DNA of 64,000 nucleotides from Flavobacteriaceae bacterium. GTDB taxonomy: Bacteria > Bacteroidota > Bacteroidia > Flavobacteriales > Flavobacteriaceae. A model generated the notes under the pieces. The model was not told the DNA's origin and did not search any database. It was given only the letters and a program-made list of their open reading frames with translations. The stretch lies in NCBI GenBank assembly GCA_018402385.1, contig JAGYJA010000011.1:124001-188000 (forward strand). The letters run 5' to 3'. The translations under genes were made by a program, and so were the position numbers. Shown here one piece after another: positions 25,998 to 33,991 of the stretch. Position 1 is the first letter of the stretch; each line of letters begins with the position of its first letter.

Positions 25998-26119
25998 AAT
26001 GTCCATTAACAAAATCGTAAACCAACCGCCTTGCGCTTCATAGCTTCAGGCGACGAAGCCGAAAATTGTTATATGGGTATTCCATCAGACTTATTTAAAA
26101 AAATAAATATATGCAGATG
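25994..26119 (+). promoter_or_regulatory. candidate structured leader RNA, copy B (upstream of thioredoxin-like gene)
   Basis: The second copy of the element at 17520-17647. The outer stem is AATGTCCAT (25998-26006) with ATGGGTATT (26073-26081), in which two pairs became G-U; the hairpin is GCCT (26028-26031) with AGGC (26048-26051); and loop GCTTC (26035-26039) can pair with GAAGC (26055-26059). CATC (26083-26086) matches GATG (26116-26119) over the start codon. The stretch GTAAACCAA-CGCCT-GCGCTTCA-AGCTT-AGGC is shared with copy A. It starts at the stop codon of the TlpA-like gene and no promoter is seen between them, so it may act inside a transcript. Confidence 0.6.
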
Positions 26120-26704
26120 AAAAATCAAAACAACTTTTTTATGACTATTCTAGCACTCGTTATTATAAGTACTGGATTATTGAGTTTTTCAACAACCAAT
26201 GATATGGAGGGTTATGACATTGGTGATGTTGCTACTGATTTTAAATTAAAAAATGTAGATGGCAAAATGGTATCCCTTGCAGATTATAGTGATGCAAAAG
26301 GCTATATTGTCATTTTCAGTTGTAATACTTGCCCATATGTGGTTGCTTATGAAGACAGAATGATTGAATTGCACAATGCTTATGACAAAAAGGGATTTCC
26401 GGTTATTGCCATAAATCCCAATGACCCGGAAGTTTCTCCGGGAGATAGTTTTGAAAAAATGCAGAAGCGCGCTAGAGAAAAAAACTTTCCATTTGCCTAT
26501 GTTTTTGATGAAAAACAAGAAATATTTCCTCAGTATGGTGCAACAAGAACGCCACATGTGTACCTTTTAGAAAAAACGAAAGAAGGGAACATAGTAAGAT
26601 ATATCGGTGCGATTGATGATAATTTCAAAGATGCTTCCGCAGTGAAAGACAGGTTTTTAGAAAACGCTATCGATGCAATTCTAAACAAAAAGAAGTGCCA
26701 GTAA
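26117..26704 (+). CDS. thioredoxin-like (AhpC/TSA-type) exported protein
   Basis: A 195-residue exported protein with a signal peptide (KNQNNFFMTILALVIISTGLLSFS) and a peroxiredoxin/redoxin-type thioredoxin fold: VATDFKLKNVDGK, then YIVIFSCNTCPYVVAYEDR with a CxxC motif, and RTPHVYLLEK with the cis-Pro. This set resembles flavobacterial thioredoxin-family proteins of unclear partner. An ATG at 26111 is possible, but the one at 26117 sits at the same place in the leader RNA as the yaaA start (CAGATGAAA), so it is preferred. It lies 119 bases after the TlpA-like gene. Confidence 0.88.
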   Translation: MKNQNNFFMTILALVIISTGLLSFSTTNDMEGYDIGDVATDFKLKNVDGKMVSLADYSDAKGYIVIFSCNTCPYVVAYEDRMIELHNAYDKKGFPVIAINPNDPEVSPGDSFEKMQKRAREKNFPFAYVFDEKQEIFPQYGATRTPHVYLLEKTKEGNIVRYIGAIDDNFKDASAVKDRFLENAIDAILNKKKCQ

Positions 26705-26771
26705 AGACTAACCAGAGCAATAGGTTGTACAATTAAAGTGAAGTCTTAAACTTTATTTCATATTTATCCAT

Positions 26772-26802
26772 AACCGAAAACTGAAAGGATTTCGGTTTTT
26801 TT
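26772..26802 (+). terminator. intrinsic terminator
   Basis: AACCGAAA (26772-26779) pairs with TTTCGGTT (26790-26797) and is followed by T residues. It closes the thioredoxin-like transcript. Confidence 0.75.
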
Positions 26803-26825
26803 GTGTTTATAATAATCAAATCAGT

Positions 26826-26833
26826 TAATTTTG
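26826..26833 (+). promoter_or_regulatory. -7 promoter element upstream of the rhodanese gene
   Basis: TAATTTTG fits TAnnTTTG and lies 16 bases before the ATG. TTTG at 26800-26803 is 22 bases upstream, slightly long for a -33 box. Confidence 0.45.
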
Positions 26834-26849
26834 TTTAAAATTTTTAGCA

Positions 26850-27158
26850 ATGCAAGAAATAAATTCAACCCAGTGGCAAGAAAAAATTGATGAAGATAAA
26901 TATGCTGTTATTTTAGATGTAAGAACCAATGAGGAATGTGAGGAGGGTATGATACCGGGTTCTAAACAATTGAACATACTGGATCCTGCTCTTTTTATGG
27001 AAAAAGCTCAGAAGCTGGACCCAACAAAAAATTATTACGTCTATTGCCGCTCAGGAGGCAGAAGTGCTCAAGCCTGTGCTGTCCTTCAATCATTTGGTAT
27101 TAAAAACACCTATAATTTAATTGGAGGAATTACAGACTGGGATGGTCCATTAGAATAA
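26850..27158 (+). CDS. rhodanese-like domain protein
   Basis: A 102-residue single-domain rhodanese that can carry sulfur on an active-site Cys. It shows VILDVRTNEECEEGMIPGSKQLNI, the active-site loop YCRSGGRSAQA with the catalytic Cys, and GGITDWDGPLE at the C-terminus. There is no signal peptide, so it is cytoplasmic. It probably has its own promoter after the terminator at 26772-26802. Sulfur acceptor unknown. Confidence 0.93.
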   Translation: MQEINSTQWQEKIDEDKYAVILDVRTNEECEEGMIPGSKQLNILDPALFMEKAQKLDPTKNYYVYCRSGGRSAQACAVLQSFGIKNTYNLIGGITDWDGPLE

Positions 27159-27212
27159 AATTTTTGGAAATCTCTTTGAAGCTAACTATTCTTATCCCTA
27201 ATTTTCTATAAA

Positions 27213-27992
27213 ATGAAGTGTATTTTAATAACAATTTTGTTGCTAACTAATTTGATAGTGCACCCAAACGATATAAAAGATTGGGGGCAAACCGGACACC
27301 GTGTTGTGGGCGAGGTAGCCTCAAAACATTTAACAAAAAAAGCTAAAAAAGAAATAGACGCCTTGTTTAATGGAATGTCGCTTGCGGTAGCATCCACTTA
27401 TGCAGACGAAATAAAAAGTGATTCCCGTTATCGAGAATTTGGTCCCTGGCACTATGTCAATGTGCCATTTGATAAAACGTATAAAGATATTAAACCAAGT
27501 GAGCGAGGCGATATCATTATTGGAATTGAACACTCGATAGCGGTTTTAAAAGATCTTAATGCCTCAGAAGATGACAAATCATTTTATTTAAAAATGCTCA
27601 TTCATTTAATTGGCGATTTACATCAACCAATGCATTTAGGACTTGAAGATGATAAAGGGGGTAATGACTTTCAAGTGAGATGGTTTAATGAAGGGACAAA
27701 CCTGCATCGTGTTTGGGATTCAGACATGATTAACAGTTACCAAATGACTTATACTGAATTGACATACAATTTACCAAGAATTACAAAAGAAGAAAAACAA
27801 AAAATTCAGGAAGGAACTTTACAGGAGTGGGTGGAAAAAGAGCGCGAGTTAACTAAAAAAGTTTATGAAAGCGCAACCAGCGGCGAAAAGTTAGGCTACC
27901 GTTATATGTATGACCATTTTTCGACAGTTAAATCCCAACTACAAAAAGGTGGCTTGCGATTGGCAAAAATTTTAAACGATATTTTTAGCTAA
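27213..27992 (+). CDS. S1/P1 nuclease family protein, exported
   Basis: A trinuclear-zinc nuclease/phosphodiesterase of 259 residues. A signal peptide (MKCILITILLLTNLIVHP) is followed closely by WGQTGHRVVGEVA, holding the N-terminal Trp and first His ligands. Then come YADEIKSD, FGPWHYVNVPF, HLIGDLHQPMHLG and NLHRVWDSDMI, each supplying expected His/Asp zinc ligands. It would degrade single-stranded nucleic acid in the periplasm or outside the cell, possibly for phosphate or nucleotide scavenging. It is convergent with the TIGR03643 gene, with a 4-base overlap. Confidence 0.93.
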   Translation: MKCILITILLLTNLIVHPNDIKDWGQTGHRVVGEVASKHLTKKAKKEIDALFNGMSLAVASTYADEIKSDSRYREFGPWHYVNVPFDKTYKDIKPSERGDIIIGIEHSIAVLKDLNASEDDKSFYLKMLIHLIGDLHQPMHLGLEDDKGGNDFQVRWFNEGTNLHRVWDSDMINSYQMTYTELTYNLPRITKEEKQKIQEGTLQEWVEKERELTKKVYESATSGEKLGYRYMYDHFSTVKSQLQKGGLRLAKILNDIFS

Positions 27993-28268
27993 CGCTTCGA
28001 AATTTTATTGCCCGAAATTTGTTTTTGACGACTGCACTTAAATCTTTTCGCAGCATCGTTTCTCAATTTTCGATGTTTAGTAGCCCTTCCCTGAACACGT
28101 TCCCGCCACATTCTGAAGCTGGACGATTTCATTTCTTTTCGCATAAGCGCAATCACATCCTGTTCACTCAAGCCAAACTGGATAAGTAATGGCCTCAAAG
28201 GGCGTTCTATCTTCCCAGGCCATTTCAATGACACGGTCGATTTCAATTTCTGAAAGAGTTTTTTCCAT
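27989..28268 (-). pseudogene. TIGR03643-type small protein, frameshifted
   Basis: A small conserved protein of unknown function (about 90 residues). The downstream frame reads IQFGLSEQDVIALMRKEMKSSSFRMWRERVQGRATKHRKLR, a clear match to the TIGR03643 family. The proper N-terminus lies in another frame from an ATG at 28268: MEKTLSEIEIDRVIEMAWED, then RTPFEAI. One extra base in the stretch GATAAGTAAT (28181-28190, plus strand) breaks the join FEAI-x-IQFGL. It is the first of two neighbouring broken genes. Confidence 0.8.
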
Positions 28269-28313
28269 AGCAGCCCGAAATTAGAAAAGAATATTTATCT
28301 ATTCAAAATTTTA

Positions 28314-28899
28314 TCATTTTATTAACCGAAACGTCAAATTGATTCGAGGTTCTACTTTCCGGGCAGTTTTAGCTAATTGATGTTTCCAAAAATGCTGAGT
28401 GCTTTCCTGCATTAACAGTAAACTTCCGTGAGCCAATTCAACTTTTGATTTTTGAAGTTTGTCTTGTTTGTGCTTTAAATGAAACCATCGAGCTTCGCCT
28501 AAGCTCAAGGAAGCAATCGCCGGGTTTGATGCCCAATTCTTTTTCATCATCACTATGCCAGCCGTTTGAGTCACTGCCGTCCCGGTATAAATTTAAAAGT
28601 ACTGTTGTAAATGATAAACCTGAAACTGACTCTATGTCTGCTTTAATTTCTTTTAGCAACGGTGTAAACGGTTTTGGGAACATTGTGATATTTGAATACG
28701 AATACGGCTTTTCATTTTCTGCATACAGCGCCGTAAGTCTCGGTTGTTTGTATGTTTTTCCGAAAACTTTTATGTCATCCTGTTGCCAAAAGGTCTCTTT
28801 CATCAGCGTTTCAAACATTTTTGAAGCAGTCACAGAGTCATAAAACTTTGGAAAGTAAATTACACTTGAATCGGGTAGATTTAAATCAATTTTTTCCAT
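28314..28899 (-). pseudogene. AlkB-type 2OG-Fe(II) dioxygenase, frameshifted
   Basis: AlkB-family enzymes repair alkylated DNA or RNA bases by oxidative demethylation. The N-terminal frame (from 28899) has LLNLYRDGSDSNGWHSDDEKELG, with the HxD iron ligands. The C-terminal frame (to 28314) has NPAIASLSLGEARWFHLKHK, LAHGSLLLMQ and WKHQLAK...RINLTFR, with the distal His and the 2-oxoglutarate Arg residues. Removing one base in the T3 run at 28525-28527 (plus strand) gives ELGINPAIAS, exactly the family join. The intact protein would have about 194 residues and all catalytic residues, so the break may be a sequencing error. Confidence 0.85.
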
Positions 28900-28911
28900 T
28901 GTGGTTGACTA

Positions 28912-29265
28912 TTAAGTATATTGAAAAGCCCACCAAATCAATCCAAACTGCAAAGGAATCCTCAAAATCAACACCCATTTGGGCAATTTCATAGAAGCGC
29001 GTTCATCCTGAAGCATATGAATGTGCACCGTAAAGAAAATAAGTAACATCAAAATGATTCCCCAGGCGGCGATGGATTGGTTTTCAGGAATGAGAAGCAT
29101 CATACCTAAAATCATTTCGGCAAGACCACTAAAAACTACCATATTTTTATGTGCAGGAATGTAAGGAGGCATGATGCGTTCATACATTTTTGGTTTTCTA
29201 AAGTGATTCACACCGGCGAGAATAAAAAGAACCGCCATTAGATATTGATGCCAAGGAAAGATCAT
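28912..29265 (-). CDS. DoxX-like membrane protein
   Basis: From the ATG at 29265 it has 117 residues and four membrane segments: YLMAVLFILAGVNHF, VVFSGLAEMILGMMLLI, AAWGIILMLLIFFTVHIHM and a C-terminal WVLILRIPLQFGLIWWAF. The pattern, with LAGVNHFRKP after the first segment, fits the DoxX/DoxX-like family, small integral membrane proteins of mostly unknown role. The longer open frame upstream overlaps the divergent synthase and is not real. It is 12 bases from the AlkB gene on the same strand. Confidence 0.8.
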   Translation of the reverse strand: MIFPWHQYLMAVLFILAGVNHFRKPKMYERIMPPYIPAHKNMVVFSGLAEMILGMMLLIPENQSIAAWGIILMLLIFFTVHIHMLQDERASMKLPKWVLILRIPLQFGLIWWAFQYT

Positions 29266-29318
29266 AGTGTTTTTTTCAAAAGTAATAAATTCCAATCGAC
29301 TATTCTTATCGAAATATG

Positions 29319-29326
29319 TAACTTTG
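29319..29326 (+). promoter_or_regulatory. -7 promoter element upstream of the cysteine/CBS synthase gene
   Basis: TAACTTTG fits TAnnTTTG and is 18 bases before the ATG at 29345. No good -33 match. Confidence 0.45.
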
Positions 29327-29344
29327 CAATCGCAAAAACTAACT

Positions 29345-30325
29345 ATGGAGTACGCTGAAAATATACTTGGAACCATTGGAAACACACCTTTAGTAAAAAT
29401 CAACAAACTAGCCGAAGAAATTCCCGCTTTGGTGTTGGCTAAATATGAAACTTTCAATCCCGGCAACTCGGTAAAAGACCGCATGGCGGTTAAAATGATT
29501 GAAGACGCAGAAGCCGACGGCAGACTAAAACCCGGCGGCACCATTATTGAAGGCACATCCGGCAATACCGGAATGGGACTTGCATTGGCAGCCATTGTTA
29601 AAGGATACAAAATGGTTTGTGTCATAAGCGATAAACAAAGTAAGGAGAAAATGGATATCCTAAGAGCAGTAGGCAGCGAAGTGGTGGTATGCCCAACCGA
29701 TGTTGCGCCAGACGATCCACGTTCCTATTACTCCACCTCGGCACGATTGGCAAAAGAAACCCCAAACAGTTGGTATGTCAATCAATATGACAACTTGAGC
29801 AACGCTCAGGCACATTATGAATCTACCGGCCCTGAAATTTGGCGACAAACCGATGGAAAAGTGACTCATTTTGTAGTGGGTGTGGGTACCGGAGGAACTA
29901 TATCAGGAGTTGGAAAGTATTTGAAAGAGCAAAACCCCAATATCAAAGTTTGGGGAATTGATACCTATGGAAGCGTGTTTAAGAAATACCACGAAACCGG
30001 TATTTTTGACGAAAAAGAAATCTACCCTTATGTTACCGAAGGTATTGGCGAAGACATACTTCCCAAAAATGTGGATTTTAGCATTATTGACGGCTTTACC
30101 AAAGTAACCGATAAAGATGCCGCGGTTTATACACAATTACTTGCCAAAAAAGAAGGTTTTTTTCTAGGCAACTCTGCCGGGGCTGCTATGAAAGGACTCC
30201 TTCAGTTAAAAGAACACTTCACAAAAGATGATGTAGTAGTCGTCCTTTTTCACGACCACGGAAGCCGCTATGTGGGTAAAATGTACAATGACGAGTGGAT
30301 GAAAAAAATGGGGTATATTGATTAA
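29345..30325 (+). CDS. PLP-dependent cysteine synthase / cystathionine beta-synthase-like
   Basis: A 326-residue fold type II PLP enzyme of sulfur amino acid metabolism. NPGNSVKDR holds the PLP Lys (Lys44), TSGNTG (71-76) and GTGGTISG bind the cofactor phosphate, and NSAGAA lies near the C-terminus. Sequence near TEGIGEDILP and the end NDEWMKKMGY resembles cystathionine beta-synthases more than bacterial CysK, but without the CBS regulatory domains. The substrate (O-acetylserine or serine plus homocysteine) cannot be settled from sequence. An upstream in-frame extension to 29267 is not used because the -7 element lies inside it. Confidence 0.9.
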   Translation: MEYAENILGTIGNTPLVKINKLAEEIPALVLAKYETFNPGNSVKDRMAVKMIEDAEADGRLKPGGTIIEGTSGNTGMGLALAAIVKGYKMVCVISDKQSKEKMDILRAVGSEVVVCPTDVAPDDPRSYYSTSARLAKETPNSWYVNQYDNLSNAQAHYESTGPEIWRQTDGKVTHFVVGVGTGGTISGVGKYLKEQNPNIKVWGIDTYGSVFKKYHETGIFDEKEIYPYVTEGIGEDILPKNVDFSIIDGFTKVTDKDAAVYTQLLAKKEGFFLGNSAGAAMKGLLQLKEHFTKDDVVVVLFHDHGSRYVGKMYNDEWMKKMGYID

Positions 30326-30345
30326 ATTTTAATTAGTTTAAAATT

Positions 30346-30873
30346 TTATTGTACCTCAATTTTGTCTATTTCAAGGGCAAAAACTTCCTGCTTGCCATTC
30401 CCTATCAAGAAAGCGATTTCCTCTAAAATCTCCCCGGGGTAATTAGGCAGGTTTACCCTTCGTCCTCTAAAGGAAGGAACCATTTCAGAAAAAGGAATTT
30501 CAATTGTTTCCCATTTTCCCATTGTTTTAAAGGAGTAAGTGTAAGAGTAAAAATCGGCTGAATTTGTTTTTACCCTAAATTGATAAATCTTTCCATCTCC
30601 TTTTACTCGCAATACAATTTTTTGATGAGTACTCACATCTGTTTTGGGTAAACGGTGTCTCACAGAAGAAAAACCGCCATTGTTTTCGAGCAAAACCTTT
30701 CCGCTAAAAAGGGCGTGACCATTTTCATTCATTATTAGTGTTCCTTTTGAGAGTCCACCCATCACGCCGTCATTAACAACGCTCCATTGTTTTATGTCTG
30801 TTTCGGAGTTAAAATCAAATAGTGTCATTGAGGTTGGATTAGAAAATATAAACATAAGTAAGATTAAAAACAT
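30346..30873 (-). CDS. CIA30 family protein
   Basis: A 175-residue protein with the CIA30 (NDUFAF1-like) beta-sandwich pattern: WSVVNDGVMGGLSKGTL at the N-terminal half, GGFSSVRHRLP, RVKGDGKIYQFRVKT, and ETIEIPFSEMVPSFRGR. The first 15 residues are hydrophobic (MFLILLMFIFSNP) and may be a short signal peptide. In mitochondria CIA30 assists complex I assembly; bacterial relatives are often small carbohydrate-binding-like proteins of unknown role, so that function should not be carried over. It is convergent with the synthase gene, 20 bases away. Confidence 0.85.
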   Translation of the reverse strand: MFLILLMFIFSNPTSMTLFDFNSETDIKQWSVVNDGVMGGLSKGTLIMNENGHALFSGKVLLENNGGFSSVRHRLPKTDVSTHQKIVLRVKGDGKIYQFRVKTNSADFYSYTYSFKTMGKWETIEIPFSEMVPSFRGRRVNLPNYPGEILEEIAFLIGNGKQEVFALEIDKIEVQ

Positions 30874-30996
30874 CGCAGCATTTTTTTAGAAATATAAAAT
30901 TAATAACAACTGAATTACATTCCGCTTATTTTGTTTTATTTTAACAGATAGCTCTTTAAAGAAAGTACTTTTCTTAAAATTTAGTAATTTTATGTA

Positions 30997-32268
30997 ATGC
31001 AAGAGGATTTTCTACACCATATCTGGAAGTTTCAAAAATTTTCAAAAGTAGCTCTAAAGACAGAAGAGGAAGAGGCTATTGAAATTGTACATCAGGGAAG
31101 TCATAACCTGCATTCCGGGCCTGATTTTTTTAGTGCACAAATCAGAATTGGAGACCAGCTTTGGGTGGGAAATGTAGAAATACATTTAAAATCTTCAGAC
31201 TGGTATGCCCATCATCATGAGATTGATAAAGCGTATGACAATGTGATTCTACATGTGGTTTGGGAACACGATGTAGAGGTATTTAGAAAGGACAATACGG
31301 TGATTCCCACTCTTGTCTTAAAACATAGAGTAGATAATTTTGCTCTAGCGAAATACAATACACTTTTTTCAAACAAAAGACAATGGATTGCCTGTGAAGA
31401 GGATTTCCCGGAAGTTGATGACTTCCTTCTAGAGAACTGGATGGAACGACTTTATTTTGAACGATTGGAAAACAAATCAAATGTTATCCTTGAACTATTA
31501 AAGACGTCTAAAAACGATTGGGAAGCTGTCTTTTTTCAAATGCTGGCCAAGAATGTTGGATTAAAAAACAATGGTGAAGCCTTTTTTTCTATGGCTCAAT
31601 CATTTGATTTTTCTGTGCTTAGAAAAATTCAGAAGAATCAGATTCAAGTTGAAAGTTTGTTTTTTGGTCAGGCAGGTTTACTCGAAACAGCGATTGAAGA
31701 CCCTTATGTGAATCAATTAAAAAAGGAATATGGTTTTCTAAAGAACAAATTCAAACTTCAAAACAATCAGGTAGCTCCTGTTCAATTTTTTAGGTTGCGA
31801 CCGGTGAATTTTCCCACCATCAGGCTGGCGCAATTAGCTTCGGTTTATTCAGCGAATGAGCAATTGTTTTCAAAAATCATTTCGGTGAAAACCAAAGAGG
31901 AAATTTATGCTCTATTTGATGTAAGTGCATCCAATTTTTGGGATACCCATTTTCATTTTAGTTCGGTTTCTGCACCACGCAAAAAACGACTAACAAAGGC
32001 ATTTATCGATTTAATGATTATTAATACAATTGTTCCGTTGCTTTTTTGTTACGGTAAACACACAGGAAAGGAAAATCCAGAGACTTTAATTACTTTGATG
32101 ACAAGTATTAAAAAGGAAGAAAACACGATTGTTTCCAGATACAATACTTTAAATCCTGTTGCAGAAAATGCTCTGCATTCACAAGCGCTCATTGAATTGA
32201 AAACAAATTATTGTGATAAAAAGAAGTGTTTGCAGTGTGCGGTGGGCAGTCATTTGATAAGAAAATAA
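30997..32268 (+). CDS. DUF2851 family protein
   Basis: A 423-residue cytoplasmic protein typical of Bacteroidota, starting MQEDFLHHIWKF and containing SGPDFFSAQIRIGDQLWVGNVEIHLKSSDWYAHHHE with conserved acidic, His and Trp residues. The middle has FFQMLAKNVGLKNN and RLRPVNFPTIRLAQLA, and the C-terminus CDKKKCLQCAVGSHLI with a Cys cluster. The N-terminal pattern (D-F...E-I-H...SDW...H) recalls a nuclease-like fold, but this is a guess. No function is established. It stands alone between divergent CIA30 and the convergent LRR gene. Confidence 0.88.
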   Translation: MQEDFLHHIWKFQKFSKVALKTEEEEAIEIVHQGSHNLHSGPDFFSAQIRIGDQLWVGNVEIHLKSSDWYAHHHEIDKAYDNVILHVVWEHDVEVFRKDNTVIPTLVLKHRVDNFALAKYNTLFSNKRQWIACEEDFPEVDDFLLENWMERLYFERLENKSNVILELLKTSKNDWEAVFFQMLAKNVGLKNNGEAFFSMAQSFDFSVLRKIQKNQIQVESLFFGQAGLLETAIEDPYVNQLKKEYGFLKNKFKLQNNQVAPVQFFRLRPVNFPTIRLAQLASVYSANEQLFSKIISVKTKEEIYALFDVSASNFWDTHFHFSSVSAPRKKRLTKAFIDLMIINTIVPLLFCYGKHTGKENPETLITLMTSIKKEENTIVSRYNTLNPVAENALHSQALIELKTNYCDKKKCLQCAVGSHLIRK

Positions 32269-32278
32269 GATTGAAAAA

Positions 32279-33550
32279 TTATTTTTTTAAGAACTTTAAA
32301 GATTTTGAGTTGTTATTCTCATCCTTTACTTCCAAAATATAATTACCTGACTTTAAATTAAGAATGTTTTCAGCTACAATTTCTAATTTTTTTGAGTGAA
32401 AGAGTTGTTTTCCATTCAAGTCAAAAACGATATAGTCACTTATGTATTCGGCACTTGAAATATTAAATTTATCTTCAATGGGATTTGGGTAAATGAAGAT
32501 ATGATTCCACACAAAATCATTTGTACTCATTGTACAGTCAGTCGTAGAAACAACTACATTATTTGGGTCATAACCACTTTCAGATAATGCATATTCTTCA
32601 CCGGGATCGATACATATAAATTGTAAGTTTGGTAAGTCATAAAAGGCAAATCCAAAGTACAACATATCTGGATCTGCACTTGAAATAGCACCATTCTTCA
32701 TATTGATGTAAGTTAAATTGGGATTGGATTCACAATGAAGTTCAATAAAATTTGGATTAAGACTTCCATCGATTTCTTCAATTAAGTTGTTTCCTATGTA
32801 AAGTGTAAAAAGATTTACAAGGTTTGAAATTGATATTTCTTCAATTTGATTGTTTTGGCAATAAAGATATTCTAGTTCGGTGAGATGGTTTACTTCAATT
32901 TCAGTTAAAAAATTTCCTGAAACATCCACATAATTTAAGTTTGGGGTAGTGGTGAAATCAATTGCAGTTAAAGAATTTCCGGAAACATCCATATAATTTA
33001 AGTTTGGTGTAGGGGTGAAATCAATACTAGAAATTTGATTATTAGCTATTTCAAACGCTTCAAGAGTATTTAATCCGGTTAAATCTATTTGATCTAAATT
33101 ATTGTTGCTAACCCATATCCACCATACAGTATCCAGACCACTTAAGTCGATTTCAGCTAAGTCGTTCCCTCGTGCCCAAAGTCTTGTTAATTGGCTTAAC
33201 CCGGTTATATTTAGTGAAGTGATTTGATTGTTATTACAATGCAGAAACTCAAGATTTGTCAATGGGGTTACATCCAGTGAAGAAATTAAATTGTTTGCAC
33301 ACCTTAACTCGATAAGATTAGTAAAGTGTTGGATACCTTCCATATTTTCAATTTTTATGGGTGTGCCAGGTGAATTTACATTCAAGTGAGTGACGGCAAG
33401 CGCTTCACTAAGTTGAATTATTCCATCTCCATTGGTATCAAATCCTTGACTTATTAGTTTGTCTAAAAATACAGCATCAGGGATGTCTATGTTTTGAGAA
33501 TAGGTATAAACCGAGAGTGAAAGAAATAAAAATAGAAAGGAAGATTTCAT
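32279..33550 (-). CDS. leucine-rich repeat protein with T9SS type A sorting domain
   Basis: A 423-residue exported protein. After a signal peptide (MKSSFLFLFLSLSVYTYSQ) there is a short EF-hand/dockerin-like stretch DTNGDGIIQLSEA, then about ten LRR units of the bacterial 21-22-residue type (LTNLEFLHCNNNQITSLNI, LNTLEAFEIANNQISSIDF). Two neighbouring units (LNYMDVSGNSLTAIDF and LNYVDVSGNFLTEI) are nearly duplicates. The last 80 residues are a T9SS sorting domain (IFIYPNPIEDKFNI ... SGNYILEVKDENN ... FLKK). A protein-binding or adhesive surface role is inferred. Confidence 0.88.
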   Translation of the reverse strand: MKSSFLFLFLSLSVYTYSQNIDIPDAVFLDKLISQGFDTNGDGIIQLSEALAVTHLNVNSPGTPIKIENMEGIQHFTNLIELRCANNLISSLDVTPLTNLEFLHCNNNQITSLNITGLSQLTRLWARGNDLAEIDLSGLDTVWWIWVSNNNLDQIDLTGLNTLEAFEIANNQISSIDFTPTPNLNYMDVSGNSLTAIDFTTTPNLNYVDVSGNFLTEIEVNHLTELEYLYCQNNQIEEISISNLVNLFTLYIGNNLIEEIDGSLNPNFIELHCESNPNLTYINMKNGAISSADPDMLYFGFAFYDLPNLQFICIDPGEEYALSESGYDPNNVVVSTTDCTMSTNDFVWNHIFIYPNPIEDKFNISSAEYISDYIVFDLNGKQLFHSKKLEIVAENILNLKSGNYILEVKDENNNSKSLKFLKK

Positions 33551-33611
33551 TTTCTTAAAAAATTACTTTACAAGATACAAAAATTTATGGACGTCCTATT
33601 TTTGCAATTTA

Positions 33612-33619
33612 TATATTTG
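33612..33619 (+). promoter_or_regulatory. -7 promoter element upstream of the PspC gene
   Basis: TATATTTG is a perfect TAnnTTTG match 26 bases before the ATG. A second match, TATTTTTG, lies at 33597-33604, so two closely spaced starts are possible. Confidence 0.45.
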
Positions 33620-33644
33620 TAGTTGTATACACAAAACTTATGAA

Positions 33645-33875
33645 ATGCTAAATTTCATTTACAACATCCGTCATTTTTTTGAGAAGTATGGCTTTGCTGT
33701 ATCTTCTCGCGTTGCAGATAAACTGGGTATGCGTGCAAAAAATGTTCGCTTGTTTTTTATCTATGTTTCTTTTGCAACTATGGGAATGGGATTTGCGATT
33801 TACCTTACGCTTGCTTTTTGGATAAAATTAAAAGACCTAATCTATACAAAACGAAGTTCTGTTTTTGATTTGTAA
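33645..33875 (+). CDS. PspC domain-containing small membrane protein
   Basis: A 76-residue protein with the PspC pattern: an amphipathic start (FIYNIRHFFEKYGFAVSSRVADKLGM), then RVRLFF-like VRLFFIYVSFATMGMGFAIYLTLAFWIKLK, one long membrane segment. PspC-type proteins are linked to envelope stress responses in other bacteria; this short stand-alone form is common in flavobacteria with unknown role. It precedes the symporter gene by 116 bases on the same strand. Confidence 0.8.
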   Translation: MLNFIYNIRHFFEKYGFAVSSRVADKLGMRAKNVRLFFIYVSFATMGMGFAIYLTLAFWIKLKDLIYTKRSSVFDL

Positions 33876-33991
33876 ATTATCGGAACACTTAAAATTGATT
33901 TTAATTCTAAAAAAAATTTGAATTCGGGTATTTTTTTAGCATCTTGCTTGCTGTTTTTGAAATTAAAATTATCAACCAACTACTTTTCTCT

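Noticed and set aside
28445..28843. Plus-strand open frame across the AlkB region
   Set aside because: The opposite strand carries recognisable AlkB motifs in two frames; this frame has none.
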